From Endozoicomonadaceae bacterium (GTDB lineage: Bacteria; Pseudomonadota; Gammaproteobacteria; Pseudomonadales; Endozoicomonadaceae): a stretch of DNA of 13,117 nucleotides. The stretch spans positions 1-13,117 of the forward strand of contig JAGLCE010000137.1 of NCBI GenBank assembly GCA_023146365.1, given 5' to 3'. Below, one piece after another: positions 1 to 8,345 of this stretch (positions are counted from its first letter, which is position 1; every line of letters starts with the position of its first letter). A model generated the notes under the pieces. The model was not told the DNA's origin. It searched no databases and saw nothing but the letters and a program-made list of their open reading frames with translations. A program made the position numbers and the translations under genes.

Positions 1-375
1 TTGGACTGATTAATATATGATCATGGTTTTGCCATGGTGCAATCCCCAACTCATACAACTTGTTCAACATGGTCTGAGATTTCATCGGTCTACCGTTATC
101 CGAGTACAATACTAAAGGCTTTCTGTGAGGTAATGCTCAGCCAGAACAGCTCGCTGTATCAGCGCTGCAGATTACTCACCATCTTCCTGTTCATGCACTT
201 CCCAACCCACAATCTTTCGACTGAATAGATCCAAAGTCAGGTACAGATAATAGAATTTTCCTCGCACGGTTGAGGGCAGGTAGCTGATATCCCATGAGCA
301 GACTTGGTTTGGGGCATGAGCAATGTGCGTCGTCGGGGCGGCACGCTTCCGTAGTAAATTTGGTGATGCCCTTAC
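1..375 (-). pseudogene. IS3-family transposase relic (rve/DDE integrase core, broken)
   Basis: Read on the minus strand, positions about 375-172 encode a typical IS3-family integrase-core segment: PTTHIAHAPNQV, then WDISYLPS with the first catalytic Asp, then YLYLTLDLFSRKIVGWEVHE. An in-frame TAA at 174-172 interrupts it. The same frame continues as SAALIQRAVLAEHYLTE. After a one-base shift near position 120 the next frame gives PLVLYSDNGRPMKSQTMLN with the second catalytic Asp, then ELGIAP before further decay. The window edge cuts off the region of the third catalytic residue, and the N-terminal helix-turn-helix part (OrfA) is absent. The family is clear from these motifs, but the exact IS name and inner boundary are not. 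The relic ends where plus-strand pilY1 homology begins, so it probably marks the insertion that truncated pilY1. The element cannot make an active transposase. Confidence 0.8.
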
Positions 376-1043
376 TCTTTCGACAGCGGATGATAACCCA
401 ATTTCACTTATGCGCCTGATGGAGGAGGAGGGAGTATCGGTTCGTGCGGATGGTGGAAATATTAAAAATGATATTACTGGCACTTCTGCTACTGTGTTTA
501 AAGGGGAAATTAACGAAGATGATTTGTTAGAATAAAGAATTGTAGCTGAACCGACACCTAACCATACCACATTCAGGAAGACTACAAAGCATCCTATTAA
601 TTGGGATGCTTATAGTCGCTGGAAAATGGATTTGGTAGAGCAAATACCAGCAATGAATCGGATGAATGATTCTATTCAGCCTTGGCGAACAGGGTCCAGT
701 GCTGTTTCAAATTATGGTGAGCGATTTGTTGTTCAAGCGACATTGGGAAATGACTATTTTATTTTCCATATGTTACAACCTAGAGAGACGCAATGTAAAA
801 TTAAGTAGCTACACTTGGACTATGAAAATTGACACATACTCTGACGCTGGGCTGCAAGCCAGTGTGTTCGAGGCTCATAGACTAGCATCAGGAGTCAGGA
901 TTAATGGTATTTTGCGGCATCCTATTATGGCTCCTTGCAAAGATGGAACATGTCAGCTGACGAGTTATTCTAATGGAGACGTCGGCAAGCTTCATATGAG
1001 GCATGTAGACGGAGGGAGCAAGAATTTCGGCCGAAAACTATGA
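361..1043 (+). pseudogene. pilY1: pilY1 C-terminal remnant (nonsense codon plus frameshift)
   Basis: PilY1 is a large type IV pilus tip adhesin/assembly factor whose gene usually sits upstream of pilE. Here only the C-terminal end survives, starting beside the IS3 relic. Recognisable pieces in order are LSTADDNP, DDLLE-stop-RIVAE, RWKMDL, GERFVVQATLGNDYFIF, TWTMKID, VFEA, SGVRINGILRHP and the ending GGSKNFGRKL. These line up with the family's GWYLDL, GERVV..P, SWLMELDAL, VFD and GGRQSWRQ landmarks. Two lesions are visible. TAA at 533-535 stands where CAA would give LLEQRIVAE. A run of four A near 797-800 shifts the frame; three A would join QPRETQC to KLSSYTWTMKID. The final stop is TGA at 1041-1043. 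The N-terminal von Willebrand-like part is missing from the window. The assignment comes from my recall of family landmarks, and the first 50 codons are the least certain. Confidence 0.75.
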
Positions 1044-1121
1044 TATCGAATGTCGATAGATGACCAATGATGCACTAATAAACAAAAAAGGATAGCTATC
1101 TATGAATCATAATCTAGTGAA

Positions 1122-1604
1122 ATGGAGTATAATGTGAGGTGCTTCCAAGGTTATACGCTCATTGAAATATTAGTGTCCTTGGTAATTGTAGCTTTGCTAG
1201 CGTCTTTGGCGATTCCCTCTTATTATAGCTACGTGAAAGTCTCACATCGGATGGATGCTCATACTACCCTATTGAATATTCAGGTGCTTCAGGAGATGTG
1301 GATGAATCGGACCAATGAATATACGGATGATGTGACGAATCTTATAGGTGTCGACACTTCTCCAGAGGATCACTATTCTATTCGTATTGCTTACGTTCTT
1401 GCTCCCATTAACAACTATCATTGTCCATCCATGCGCAGTCCCTCCTCCTCACCGAATAAGCTGGTTTATACTATTATGGCGACACCGAAAGCTGGAGGTT
1501 CGCAAGTAGACGATACCGATTGCACTTGTATTTATATAACTAGTACCGGACTAAAGGGTTCTAATAGCAATAGATTCACCGCCAACGCCTTGGATTGTTG
1601 GTAG
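1122..1604 (+). CDS. pilE: Type IV minor pilin PilE
   Basis: This 160-residue prepilin carries a 10-residue leader ending in Gly10, then YTLIEILVSLVIVALLASLA. It is the class III signal cut by prepilin peptidase PilD, with Tyr instead of the usual Phe at mature position 1 and the essential Glu at mature position 5. Residues 11-32 form the membrane/assembly helix. The C-terminal pattern, with Cys134 and Cys159 and a final Cys-Trp, is typical of PilE minor pilins (COG4968 type), and the likely disulfide loop is intact. Cys101 and Cys136 are extra. In Pseudomonas PilE belongs to the minor-pilin/PilY1 complex that primes the pilus and sits at its tip. Position after pilY1 fits. The chosen ATG lacks a good Shine-Dalgarno, whereas AAGGA at 1088-1092 serves an out-of-frame ATG at 1102, so the true N-terminus is uncertain. 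The mature pilin is not affected. Confidence 0.88.
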   Translation: MEYNVRCFQGYTLIEILVSLVIVALLASLAIPSYYSYVKVSHRMDAHTTLLNIQVLQEMWMNRTNEYTDDVTNLIGVDTSPEDHYSIRIAYVLAPINNYHCPSMRSPSSSPNKLVYTIMATPKAGGSQVDDTDCTCIYITSTGLKGSNSNRFTANALDCW

Positions 1605-1682
1605 AGAAATCTTGACCGACTGTGTTAAGCTTTATAGGGTACAACACTAAACAGGGCTTCAGGGAGGATCGGTTCGTGGGGT

Positions 1683-3419
1683 ATGAACCGCATGTATGAT
1701 GGGCTGCAAAAGGTAGAATCATATGAGCGTATGATTCTTGACGCGTCTTTACTACCTATTCTGCAAATTCAGAAAGGCAGTATCGTGTATGCCAATACTC
1801 AGGCCAAGTTGCTTTTTATGGGCGATCAGGCGGCTGTGCTAGAAGGACAGCTGATCAGCAAGCGTATTTCTAGTAAAAATTCAGACATTAAGGTCATATT
1901 GGATGATTGTTTAGAAAAGCTTGTTGCAAGTGAGCCAGAAGATTGTATTGCTATAAGCGAGGACGGCAATGAGTTTCCAGTACAGCTTTTTGTTATGCCT
2001 GTACAGTATAATGATCAGAAATTCTCACGGATTATTGTCAAGAGATTAACTGATAATCATTCCAGCTCTTTAGAGGTAGAGGCTTCAAGTGATAGCAAGC
2101 TAGAACTGGAATCACCGAAAATATCTGTTGACGTCGAACAAGCAGCCTCAACTGAAACAGCTGATCACTTACCGTTAGCCCCTAAAGTCTCTGCGATTTT
2201 GAAAAAGGCATTAGGGTATGCAACTAAAGGCAAGAAGGTTACACTTCTTACGATTCGTATTGAAAATATTGCACAGCTTGAGCATGTGTTGGGTGGAAAG
2301 CATATCCAGCAAGTAGCGGCTGATATTATAGATACGATTAAATGCGTGTTTGGCGAGAACGTTTTGATTGAAAATCATCTAGCATCACTGTTTCATATTC
2401 TTGTGGGTACACAGAATATTTCTAAATTGAAGCAGGTGGCTGACAAATTGTCTCGTGCGATGGATGAGCTGGTGATAAAGATTTCCGAAAAAATCGCTCA
2501 GATCGCGACGTCTATCAGTGTCTTTCCCGTTGGTAATGCTGAAAATGTTGACCTTTTATTATTAAAAATTAATGGAACCCTAAACAGAGCGTTAAAAAAA
2601 GGCCATAATCACTGGCATATTTTTAACGCAAAGGAGGAGCTGGCTGAACAAGCTTGCGGGGGGGATTCCCAAGCACTGCTGCGCTACGCACTGGAGAATA
2701 ATCGGTTACGGTTATTATATCAGCCTCTGATCAGTCTGTCTGGGGACAAGGAAGAACATTACTCCGTTTTTTTGCGTATTATGGATCCCAACGACAAAGA
2801 AATTGCCGCAGTAGGGTTTGCTGGCGACGTTGATCGATTTCCAATGGCGCTCAAGATGGATCGTTGGGTCATTCTAGAAAGTATCAAGCAGCTAATTAAT
2901 CATAAAAAACAGACTCAAAAAAAAGCACACATGTTTATTCATTTGAGCTCAGTATCATTGCAAGATAAAACATTGTTGCCTTGGGTGATGATGATCTTGA
3001 ACAAAACCCCGATAAATGCTGATTCACTGATTTTTCAGTTCAGTGAAAAAAATGCCATCCTCTATCGCTCAGATGCTCATCGCTTGCTCACTGAAGCGCA
3101 AAAAATAGGCTTAAGAACATCGCTCTGTGATTTTGGCTTATGCCTGAAACCGATGAAAGTGGCTGAAGAATTTAGAACGGATTATGTCAGGCTGGATACA
3201 TCAATGACACAAAATATGGAAAATGATAAAGAGCAGGAAGAAATCGTTAAAGAGACAATCAGAAAGCTAGGTAATTTGCAACGAAAAACGATAGCAGTTC
3301 TTATCGAGAACCCTTGCGCCCTAAACGCCTTTTGGCGTACTCAGATCGATTATGTACAGGGTTTCTTTGTGCAAAGACCCAAACTGGATATGGAGTTTGA
3401 TTTTTCAATGGATGATTAA
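1683..3419 (+). CDS. FimX-like PAS / degenerate GGDEF / degenerate EAL protein
   Basis: This 578-residue cytoplasmic protein has a PAS-like domain (about 10-120), a low-complexity acidic linker (about 125-165), a GGDEF-fold region (about 170-315) and an EAL-fold region (about 330-575). The GGDEF signature is absent: the site near 232-243 reads LASLFHILVG. The EAL signature is replaced by SVF in YSVFLRI (361-363). LYQPLISL at 345-352, DFG at 483-485 and the terminal YVQGFFVQRP are kept. This is the pattern of FimX, a c-di-GMP receptor needed for type IV pilus assembly and twitching, and not of an active cyclase or phosphodiesterase. The N-terminal receiver domain of Pseudomonas FimX is missing. 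Location between pilE and pilR supports a pilus role. The AGGGAGG at 1661-1667 lies about 15 bases before ATG 1683, and a GTG at 1676 with better spacing reads out of frame to a quick stop. Function is inferred from family and context. Confidence 0.75.
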   Translation: MNRMYDGLQKVESYERMILDASLLPILQIQKGSIVYANTQAKLLFMGDQAAVLEGQLISKRISSKNSDIKVILDDCLEKLVASEPEDCIAISEDGNEFPVQLFVMPVQYNDQKFSRIIVKRLTDNHSSSLEVEASSDSKLELESPKISVDVEQAASTETADHLPLAPKVSAILKKALGYATKGKKVTLLTIRIENIAQLEHVLGGKHIQQVAADIIDTIKCVFGENVLIENHLASLFHILVGTQNISKLKQVADKLSRAMDELVIKISEKIAQIATSISVFPVGNAENVDLLLLKINGTLNRALKKGHNHWHIFNAKEELAEQACGGDSQALLRYALENNRLRLLYQPLISLSGDKEEHYSVFLRIMDPNDKEIAAVGFAGDVDRFPMALKMDRWVILESIKQLINHKKQTQKKAHMFIHLSSVSLQDKTLLPWVMMILNKTPINADSLIFQFSEKNAILYRSDAHRLLTEAQKIGLRTSLCDFGLCLKPMKVAEEFRTDYVRLDTSMTQNMENDKEQEEIVKETIRKLGNLQRKTIAVLIENPCALNAFWRTQIDYVQGFFVQRPKLDMEFDFSMDD

Positions 3420-3445
3420 GCGGTAGCCCATGCTTTCATGATATA

Positions 3446-4810
3446 TTAGTTAACAGTCTCATCTTCCGGACCATGCAAGTTCAGTTTTTTGAGACGATAT
3501 CGTAGCGCTCGAAATGTAATTCCCAATTTTTTGGCAGCTGCTGTTTTATTCCATTGAGTGCTTTTCAGTGCTTGGGTGATAACCTGTTTTTCGAGACCTT
3601 CTAAATAGCTTTCCAGGTTGTCGACCTTCTGCGACTGATTTTTGTGTGAATGAGAAGTTATAAAGTGTGATGATCGAAGGCTTAAATCGTCAACTTTAAT
3701 GATATCGTCATCACAAAGGGTAAACGCTCGTTCAAGAATATTTTCCAGCTCCCGTACATTGCCAGGAAAATCGTATCCTGCAAGATAATGTTTCGCCTCT
3801 TCAGATAGTTTGACCTCAGGTACTCCGCAGCTTTGGCTTTGTCGTTGTAGGAAATGTTGCGCTAACAGGGATATATCGTCGCCACGATCCCTTAATGGAG
3901 ATATAAATAATTCGATCACATTGATTCTATAAAATAGGTCTTGCCTGAAATTCCCTTCCTCCACTTGCCTGCCAATATCTTTATGAGTTGCACTTAAAAT
4001 CCTAACATCAATAGGAATTTCCTGATGACTGCCCACCGGTCGAATGCTTTTTTCCTGTATAGCTCTTAACAATTTGACTTGCATCTGAAGAGGAAGATCA
4101 GCCACTTCATCCAGAAGCAGGGTGCCACCATTGGCCGCCTGAAAGAGGCCGGGTTTATCATTGACAGCGCCGGTGAAACTTCCCTTTGTATGGCCAAAGA
4201 ATTCATTTTCCATAAGCTCTGCAGGTATGGCACCACAGTTGACTGGTACAAAGGGATAGTCGCTCCGAGGTCCCTGATCATGAATCATCCGTGCGACGAC
4301 TTCCTTTCCTGTACCGGATTCACCACTGATGTAAATCGGTGCCTGACTTCTTGCCAATTTCTTGATTTTCTGTTTAAGGTGATGAATAACCTTCGAGTCA
4401 CCGATCAGTTGAGTCTTGCTGGTTCTATTGGGTGATGATGGCTCGTTGAGCCTAAGGGCATTGCCGATCATTTCTCGTAGAAGAGACAAGTTAACGGGTT
4501 TTGATAAAAAATCAAAAGCACCGGTTTTCAATGCGTGTATGGCCGTATCCATAGAACCATAGGCGGTGATGACTGTAACGGGGGTCTGTGGTCTGGTGCG
4601 CTGGATGTGTGCGACTAAATCAATGCCATTGCCATCAGGTAAGTTCATATCAGTAAGGCAGAGATCATAGTCGCACTGATTCAGACATTCGAACGCTTCT
4701 GATAGATTGGAGACCGCATTACTCGTGAGATTCATCCGCCCCACGGTGATTTCTAATAACTCCCTGATATCCGGTTCATCATCAACAATCAGTACATTGA
4801 TATGGGTCAT
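3446..4810 (-). CDS. pilR: Sigma-54-dependent response regulator PilR
   Basis: This 454-residue NtrC-family regulator has a receiver domain (5-120; acidic pair Asp10/Asp11, phospho-acceptor Asp54, Lys104), an AAA+ sigma-54 activation domain (about 134-365) and a Fis-type helix-turn-helix at the C-terminus (KTAAAKKLGITFRALRYRL). Walker A GESGTGKE is at 163-170, the sigma-54 contact loop GSFTGA at 210-215 (Ser for the commoner Ala, as I recall for PilR) and Walker B LLLDE at 231-235. PilR activates sigma-54 promoters of type IV pilus genes, classically pilA. I place the start at ATG 4810, where the receiver begins (MTHINVLIVDDEP). An upstream in-frame start at 4882 would add 24 residues overlapping pilS that do not look like a receiver. 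Only five bases separate it from the pilS stop, so the two are cotranscribed and probably translationally coupled. It converges on the FimX-like gene with a 26-base gap. Confidence 0.93.
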   Translation of the reverse strand: MTHINVLIVDDEPDIRELLEITVGRMNLTSNAVSNLSEAFECLNQCDYDLCLTDMNLPDGNGIDLVAHIQRTRPQTPVTVITAYGSMDTAIHALKTGAFDFLSKPVNLSLLREMIGNALRLNEPSSPNRTSKTQLIGDSKVIHHLKQKIKKLARSQAPIYISGESGTGKEVVARMIHDQGPRSDYPFVPVNCGAIPAELMENEFFGHTKGSFTGAVNDKPGLFQAANGGTLLLDEVADLPLQMQVKLLRAIQEKSIRPVGSHQEIPIDVRILSATHKDIGRQVEEGNFRQDLFYRINVIELFISPLRDRGDDISLLAQHFLQRQSQSCGVPEVKLSEEAKHYLAGYDFPGNVRELENILERAFTLCDDDIIKVDDLSLRSSHFITSHSHKNQSQKVDNLESYLEGLEKQVITQALKSTQWNKTAAAKKLGITFRALRYRLKKLNLHGPEDETVN

Positions 4811-4815
4811 AATCG

Positions 4816-6468
4816 TCAGTTGATTAGTTTTTGTTGGTGTGCGAATGAAATACGGAAAACACTGCCTCGCTCGTTCTTGCATGGCATAAGTCCTAAGCTG
4901 GCCTGATTGATTTCACAGAGTTCTCTGCAAATATAAAGACCTAGTCCCGTGCCTTTTTTGTCCGTAGTGTAAAAAGGTTCAAAAATTGAGTCAGACAGTT
5001 TGTCGGGAATGCCAAGGCCACGATCTTCAACTTCCAGCCAAGGATACTTTGATACACTGATACCTATGCGGATAATTAATATTGGTTTATTAGTATGTTG
5101 AAGACTATAACGCAAACCATTTTGACAGAGATTATGTAGAATCTGCCGGAACTGTAAAATGTCAAAATGGATCGACACGTTGGTATGCTGTATTATTAGC
5201 TGAATGTTTGGGTGTTCGATATTCTGGAAATATTCTGTCTCAATAAACTCTTTTAGCCATGAATTCAACGTAATAAGTTCAGGATGAATCTCTTGCTTTC
5301 TTGAGAGTTGCAGGATGTTTTTGACGATATCATTTACGCGATAGCAGTGTTTATGGATGATGGATAGCAAGCGTTGATCTGTATCGCTTATCTCCGTCGA
5401 CTCGGATAGCAGTTGAGCTGAGTGGCTAATGGCGCCAAGGGGATTACGAATTTCATGGGCAATACTGGCAGTGAGCTGTCCGAGTGACGCCAGTTTTAAT
5501 TGCTGCGCTTGCTGGGCAAGTGCCGCTTGGTCTTCAAGAAAAATAAGAACGTAACTGCTCTGTTCAAACTCTTGCCGACTGAATTGGGGTAGGATATCTG
5601 GTGCGTCTTGTTTCGTACTGAAATTAACAGGGCGGAGATGAGGATTATTCAGCCACTGCTGATAGCTGATCAACAGTGTTGGAGAGAGTATTTTTAATGA
5701 TCCTTTTGTGTTGTTTGTCGATAGTAGGTCACGAGCAGACTCGTTCATCATGATAATGGTATCGGGCTCCTGCATGACCAGAATACCAGTACGCATCCGC
5801 TGGATGACACTGGCGCTCAATCGCTCAAGATTTAAAGCGCGGCTACGGCTCAATCGCTCAGCTAGAATTGAAAATTGCAATCGAATTCTTAGGCTTTGGA
5901 CAAACAGTGCGGTAGCAAAAAAAAGTAGCCCGCTTAATCCGGCATCCACATACTGTGACACGCCTGGTAAAGAGTGATGAATATTAATACTGAGCAGGAA
6001 CAAGGTAGCCATAGCGGAACATAAAAGACCCAGCCGCCCCCTGAGAATGATGTTGCCGATGACTATGGGAAGAACATAGAGATTTGCCAGGCCATTATCT
6101 TCAAACCCCACCAGATGTATCAGGACGCTGAGCAGCATGATGTCCAGCGTGATAACAAAAAAAGAATAGGTAACGCCTAGATTGTTATAAAAGGTCAGGA
6201 TGCCCCAGAGAGCAAAGTTAATGACCAGATAGAAGTTAAGATACCAGCTAATTACGCGTTGTGACGCATCGTTGAATAGCCATTCGGCCAGTGGGGTGAA
6301 CGTTATACCTAGCAAAATCAAACCGAGCAGACAGCGATAGATATTGTAGAGCCTGAGTAGTCGGTAACGATTTTCCCAGTCAAGCAGTGCTGTGTCTGAA
6401 TGCTTGAATAATGTCGACCATGACCCTCTCTTCCAGAGAGCCCTGTCGGCTGGCTCTTTATGTTGCAA
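4816..6468 (-). CDS. pilS: Sensor histidine kinase PilS
   Basis: This 550-residue inner-membrane kinase pairs with the adjacent PilR. Six hydrophobic segments lie between about residues 43 and 195. A PAS-like region (about 213-310, with TGILVMQEPDTIIMMN) follows. The kinase core has the H-box SIAHEIRNPLGAISHS with phospho-accepting His338, the N-box LHNLCQNGLRYS around Asn450, the G1 box DRGLGIPD at 482-489 and the G2 box GTGLGLYI at 506-513. Domain order and length match Pseudomonas PilS. In that system PilS phosphorylates PilR and its membrane helices monitor the major pilin level. The only start I find in this frame is TTG at 6468, preceded by a GGGGA five bases upstream, an unusual but usable start. 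It is divergent from nadE across 118 bases. Confidence 0.93.
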   Translation of the reverse strand: MQHKEPADRALWKRGSWSTLFKHSDTALLDWENRYRLLRLYNIYRCLLGLILLGITFTPLAEWLFNDASQRVISWYLNFYLVINFALWGILTFYNNLGVTYSFFVITLDIMLLSVLIHLVGFEDNGLANLYVLPIVIGNIILRGRLGLLCSAMATLFLLSINIHHSLPGVSQYVDAGLSGLLFFATALFVQSLRIRLQFSILAERLSRSRALNLERLSASVIQRMRTGILVMQEPDTIIMMNESARDLLSTNNTKGSLKILSPTLLISYQQWLNNPHLRPVNFSTKQDAPDILPQFSRQEFEQSSYVLIFLEDQAALAQQAQQLKLASLGQLTASIAHEIRNPLGAISHSAQLLSESTEISDTDQRLLSIIHKHCYRVNDIVKNILQLSRKQEIHPELITLNSWLKEFIETEYFQNIEHPNIQLIIQHTNVSIHFDILQFRQILHNLCQNGLRYSLQHTNKPILIIRIGISVSKYPWLEVEDRGLGIPDKLSDSIFEPFYTTDKKGTGLGLYICRELCEINQASLGLMPCKNERGSVFRISFAHQQKLIN

Positions 6469-6505
6469 CGATATCCCCGAAAGCTTTTATTTTGTTATTG
6501 ATATC

Positions 6506-6519
6506 CATTGTACACAATG
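6506..6519. promoter_or_regulatory. Palindrome CATTGT-AC-ACAATG in the pilS/nadE divergent region
   Basis: The arms CATTGT and ACAATG are perfect reverse complements around a two-base centre. It sits 38 bases upstream of the pilS TTG and 67 bases upstream of the nadE ATG. Size and symmetry suit a dimeric regulator site acting on one or both genes. I cannot name a regulator, and a chance palindrome of this size in AT-rich DNA is possible. Confidence 0.3.
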
Positions 6520-6542
6520 TCATTGCCATGTGTGGAAGTTTC

Positions 6543-6558
6543 ACGGAAAATATTCCGT
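6543..6558. promoter_or_regulatory. Inverted repeat ACGGAA-AATA-TTCCGT ahead of nadE
   Basis: Six-base perfect arms around AATA are followed directly by TTTTTC on the plus strand, 28 bases before the nadE ATG. It could be an operator, or a short hairpin in the nadE leader. The stem is too short and A/T-rich to be a convincing intrinsic terminator. Confidence 0.3.
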
Positions 6559-6586
6559 TTTTCAAGTCTGTTAGTCAGGGGTTTAC

Positions 6587-8209
6587 ATGACACCGACGTT
6601 GCGTGTCGTTTTAGCACAAATTAACTTGCTGGTGGGTGATGTTAACGGCAACACTTGCAACGTTATCGAATGTGCGCAAAAGGCTCACCGCGAGCATCAG
6701 GCCGACATTATTGTCTTTCCTGAGTTAGCACTGTGCGGTTATCCAGCGGAAGACTTGCTGCTGCGTGAGAGCTTGGCGCTGCGGATTGACAACGCACTGG
6801 CACAATTGGCCGATGTCAGAGGGATTGATATGGTGGTAGGGCTGCCCGCAATGGGGGAGCATGGCCTTGAAAATCAAGTGATCGTCATGCGAGATGGCAA
6901 GATTATCTGTCGACACGCCAAACGTCATCTGCCTAACTACCAAGTGTTTGATGAGAAACGCTATTTCGTGGCCGGTACTAAATATAGTGTGTTTGCGTGC
7001 CAGGGTGTCAATATAGGTTTAACGATTTGTGAGGATATCTGGTTCGCTGATTCAGCGATAGATGTCGCTGCTGCAGGTGCTCAGTTAATCCTTAATTTGA
7101 ACGCTTCTCCGTTTGATCTACATAAACAGGATCATCGGATGAATATTGTAAGCCAGCGGGTACGTGATGCTGGATTACCGGTAGTTTACGTCAATCAGGT
7201 GGGCGGTCAGGATGAGCTTGTTTTTGATGGCGGTTCTTTTGTTATGAATTCTGATGCGTCTCTAGCCATGACCACTGTCAATCATGAAGAGTGCTTGTCA
7301 CTGGCGAAGTTTGATACCAAAAGTGGACAATTTTTGCAGGGTGAAATCCATGACAGCAAGACCCTTGAAGCTCGCGTGTATGACAGCCTAGTGTTAGGCG
7401 TTAGGGATTATGTCAACAAGAATGGTTTCCGGGGTGTTGTGCTGGGGCTATCTGGCGGAATTGATTCTGCACTGGTACTGGCCATTGCTGTTGACGCTCT
7501 CGGCAACGACCGAGTAGAGGCCGTTATGATGCCATTCCGTTACACATCACCGATAAGCTTAGAGGATGCGGAAACGGAAGCCAGAACGCTGGGGGTTGAT
7601 TATAAAGTGTTGCCTATCGAGTCGATGTTTAATGATTTCATCGATACGCTGAAAGATGAGTTTGAAGGAACCGACACAGATACGACGGAAGAAAATTTGC
7701 AGTCCCGCTGTCGCGGCGTATTACTGATGGCGATATCCAATAAAAAAGGTTATCTGGTACTGACCACTGGCAACAAGAGTGAGATGGCTGTTGGCTATGC
7801 CACTCTGTATGGTGATATGGCTGGTGGCTTTGATGTTTTGAAAGATGTTCCCAAGACGCTGGTATTTCGTCTGTCTCGTTATCGAAATTCGATCTCGCTT
7901 GTGATACCGCAACGTGTGATTGACCGACCTCCTTCGGCGGAACTGGCACCGGATCAGGTCGATGAAGACAGCCTGCCTGCTTATGATGTTCTGGATCGTA
8001 TTATTGAGTTGTATATTGAGCAGGATCGTAGCGCCGAGTACATCATCGCACAGAAGTTTGATCGAGATACGGTTTATCGGGTGTTGCGGCTGGTGGATAT
8101 CAATGAGCACAAGCGACGTCAAGCGCCGATAGGGGTGCGTATTACGTCGCGAGGGTTTGGGCGTGACCGTCGTTATCCAATTACGTCTGGTTGGAAGCCA
8201 GGAGTCTGA
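6587..8209 (+). CDS. nadE: Glutamine-dependent NAD+ synthetase
   Basis: This 540-residue two-domain enzyme makes NAD+ from deamido-NAD+, ATP and glutamine-derived ammonia, the last step of NAD biosynthesis, in the cytoplasm. The N-terminal nitrilase-type glutaminase domain (about 1-260) keeps the catalytic triad Glu46 (FPEL), Lys113 (AKRHLPNY) and Cys148 (TICEDIW). The C-terminal synthetase domain has the ATP pyrophosphatase loop SGGIDS at 289-294 and the signature GNKSEMAVGYATLYGDMAGGF. Length is normal for the bacterial glutamine-dependent type, with the short version of the glutaminase domain. AGGGG five to six bases upstream supports the ATG at 6587. It is divergent from pilS, and the next gene starts 136 bases downstream. 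The gene appears intact, with no sign of transfer. Confidence 0.97.
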   Translation: MTPTLRVVLAQINLLVGDVNGNTCNVIECAQKAHREHQADIIVFPELALCGYPAEDLLLRESLALRIDNALAQLADVRGIDMVVGLPAMGEHGLENQVIVMRDGKIICRHAKRHLPNYQVFDEKRYFVAGTKYSVFACQGVNIGLTICEDIWFADSAIDVAAAGAQLILNLNASPFDLHKQDHRMNIVSQRVRDAGLPVVYVNQVGGQDELVFDGGSFVMNSDASLAMTTVNHEECLSLAKFDTKSGQFLQGEIHDSKTLEARVYDSLVLGVRDYVNKNGFRGVVLGLSGGIDSALVLAIAVDALGNDRVEAVMMPFRYTSPISLEDAETEARTLGVDYKVLPIESMFNDFIDTLKDEFEGTDTDTTEENLQSRCRGVLLMAISNKKGYLVLTTGNKSEMAVGYATLYGDMAGGFDVLKDVPKTLVFRLSRYRNSISLVIPQRVIDRPPSAELAPDQVDEDSLPAYDVLDRIIELYIEQDRSAEYIIAQKFDRDTVYRVLRLVDINEHKRRQAPIGVRITSRGFGRDRRYPITSGWKPGV

Positions 8210-8345
8210 ATCGAGAAACAGGGCATCACGTTATGCTGCGACTAACAGGCAGTGGTGTATGCTCCTGCTGGCATTGTGATATTCTTGTCTGTTTTAAAAT
8301 GGCCGACGTGCCACTGGTTGCACGATCCAACCCATCGGAAGACGT

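Noticed and set aside
1610..1632. TTGACC with TATAGG 15 bases later between pilE and the FimX-like gene
   Set aside because: The spacing is too short for a convincing sigma-70 promoter, and pilE readthrough is equally plausible.
4079..4435. 118-codon open frame antisense to pilR
   Set aside because: It lies wholly inside a well-conserved PilR AAA+ domain, and its translation shows no family features.
4811..4882. Longer PilR start adding 24 residues
   Set aside because: The extra residues overlap the pilS coding end and do not resemble a receiver domain. ATG 4810 begins exactly at the receiver and is spaced five bases from the pilS stop.
7638..8122. Two long open frames (103 and 133 codons) antisense to nadE
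   Set aside because: Shadow frames of a strongly conserved gene, with no ribosome sites or recognisable motifs.
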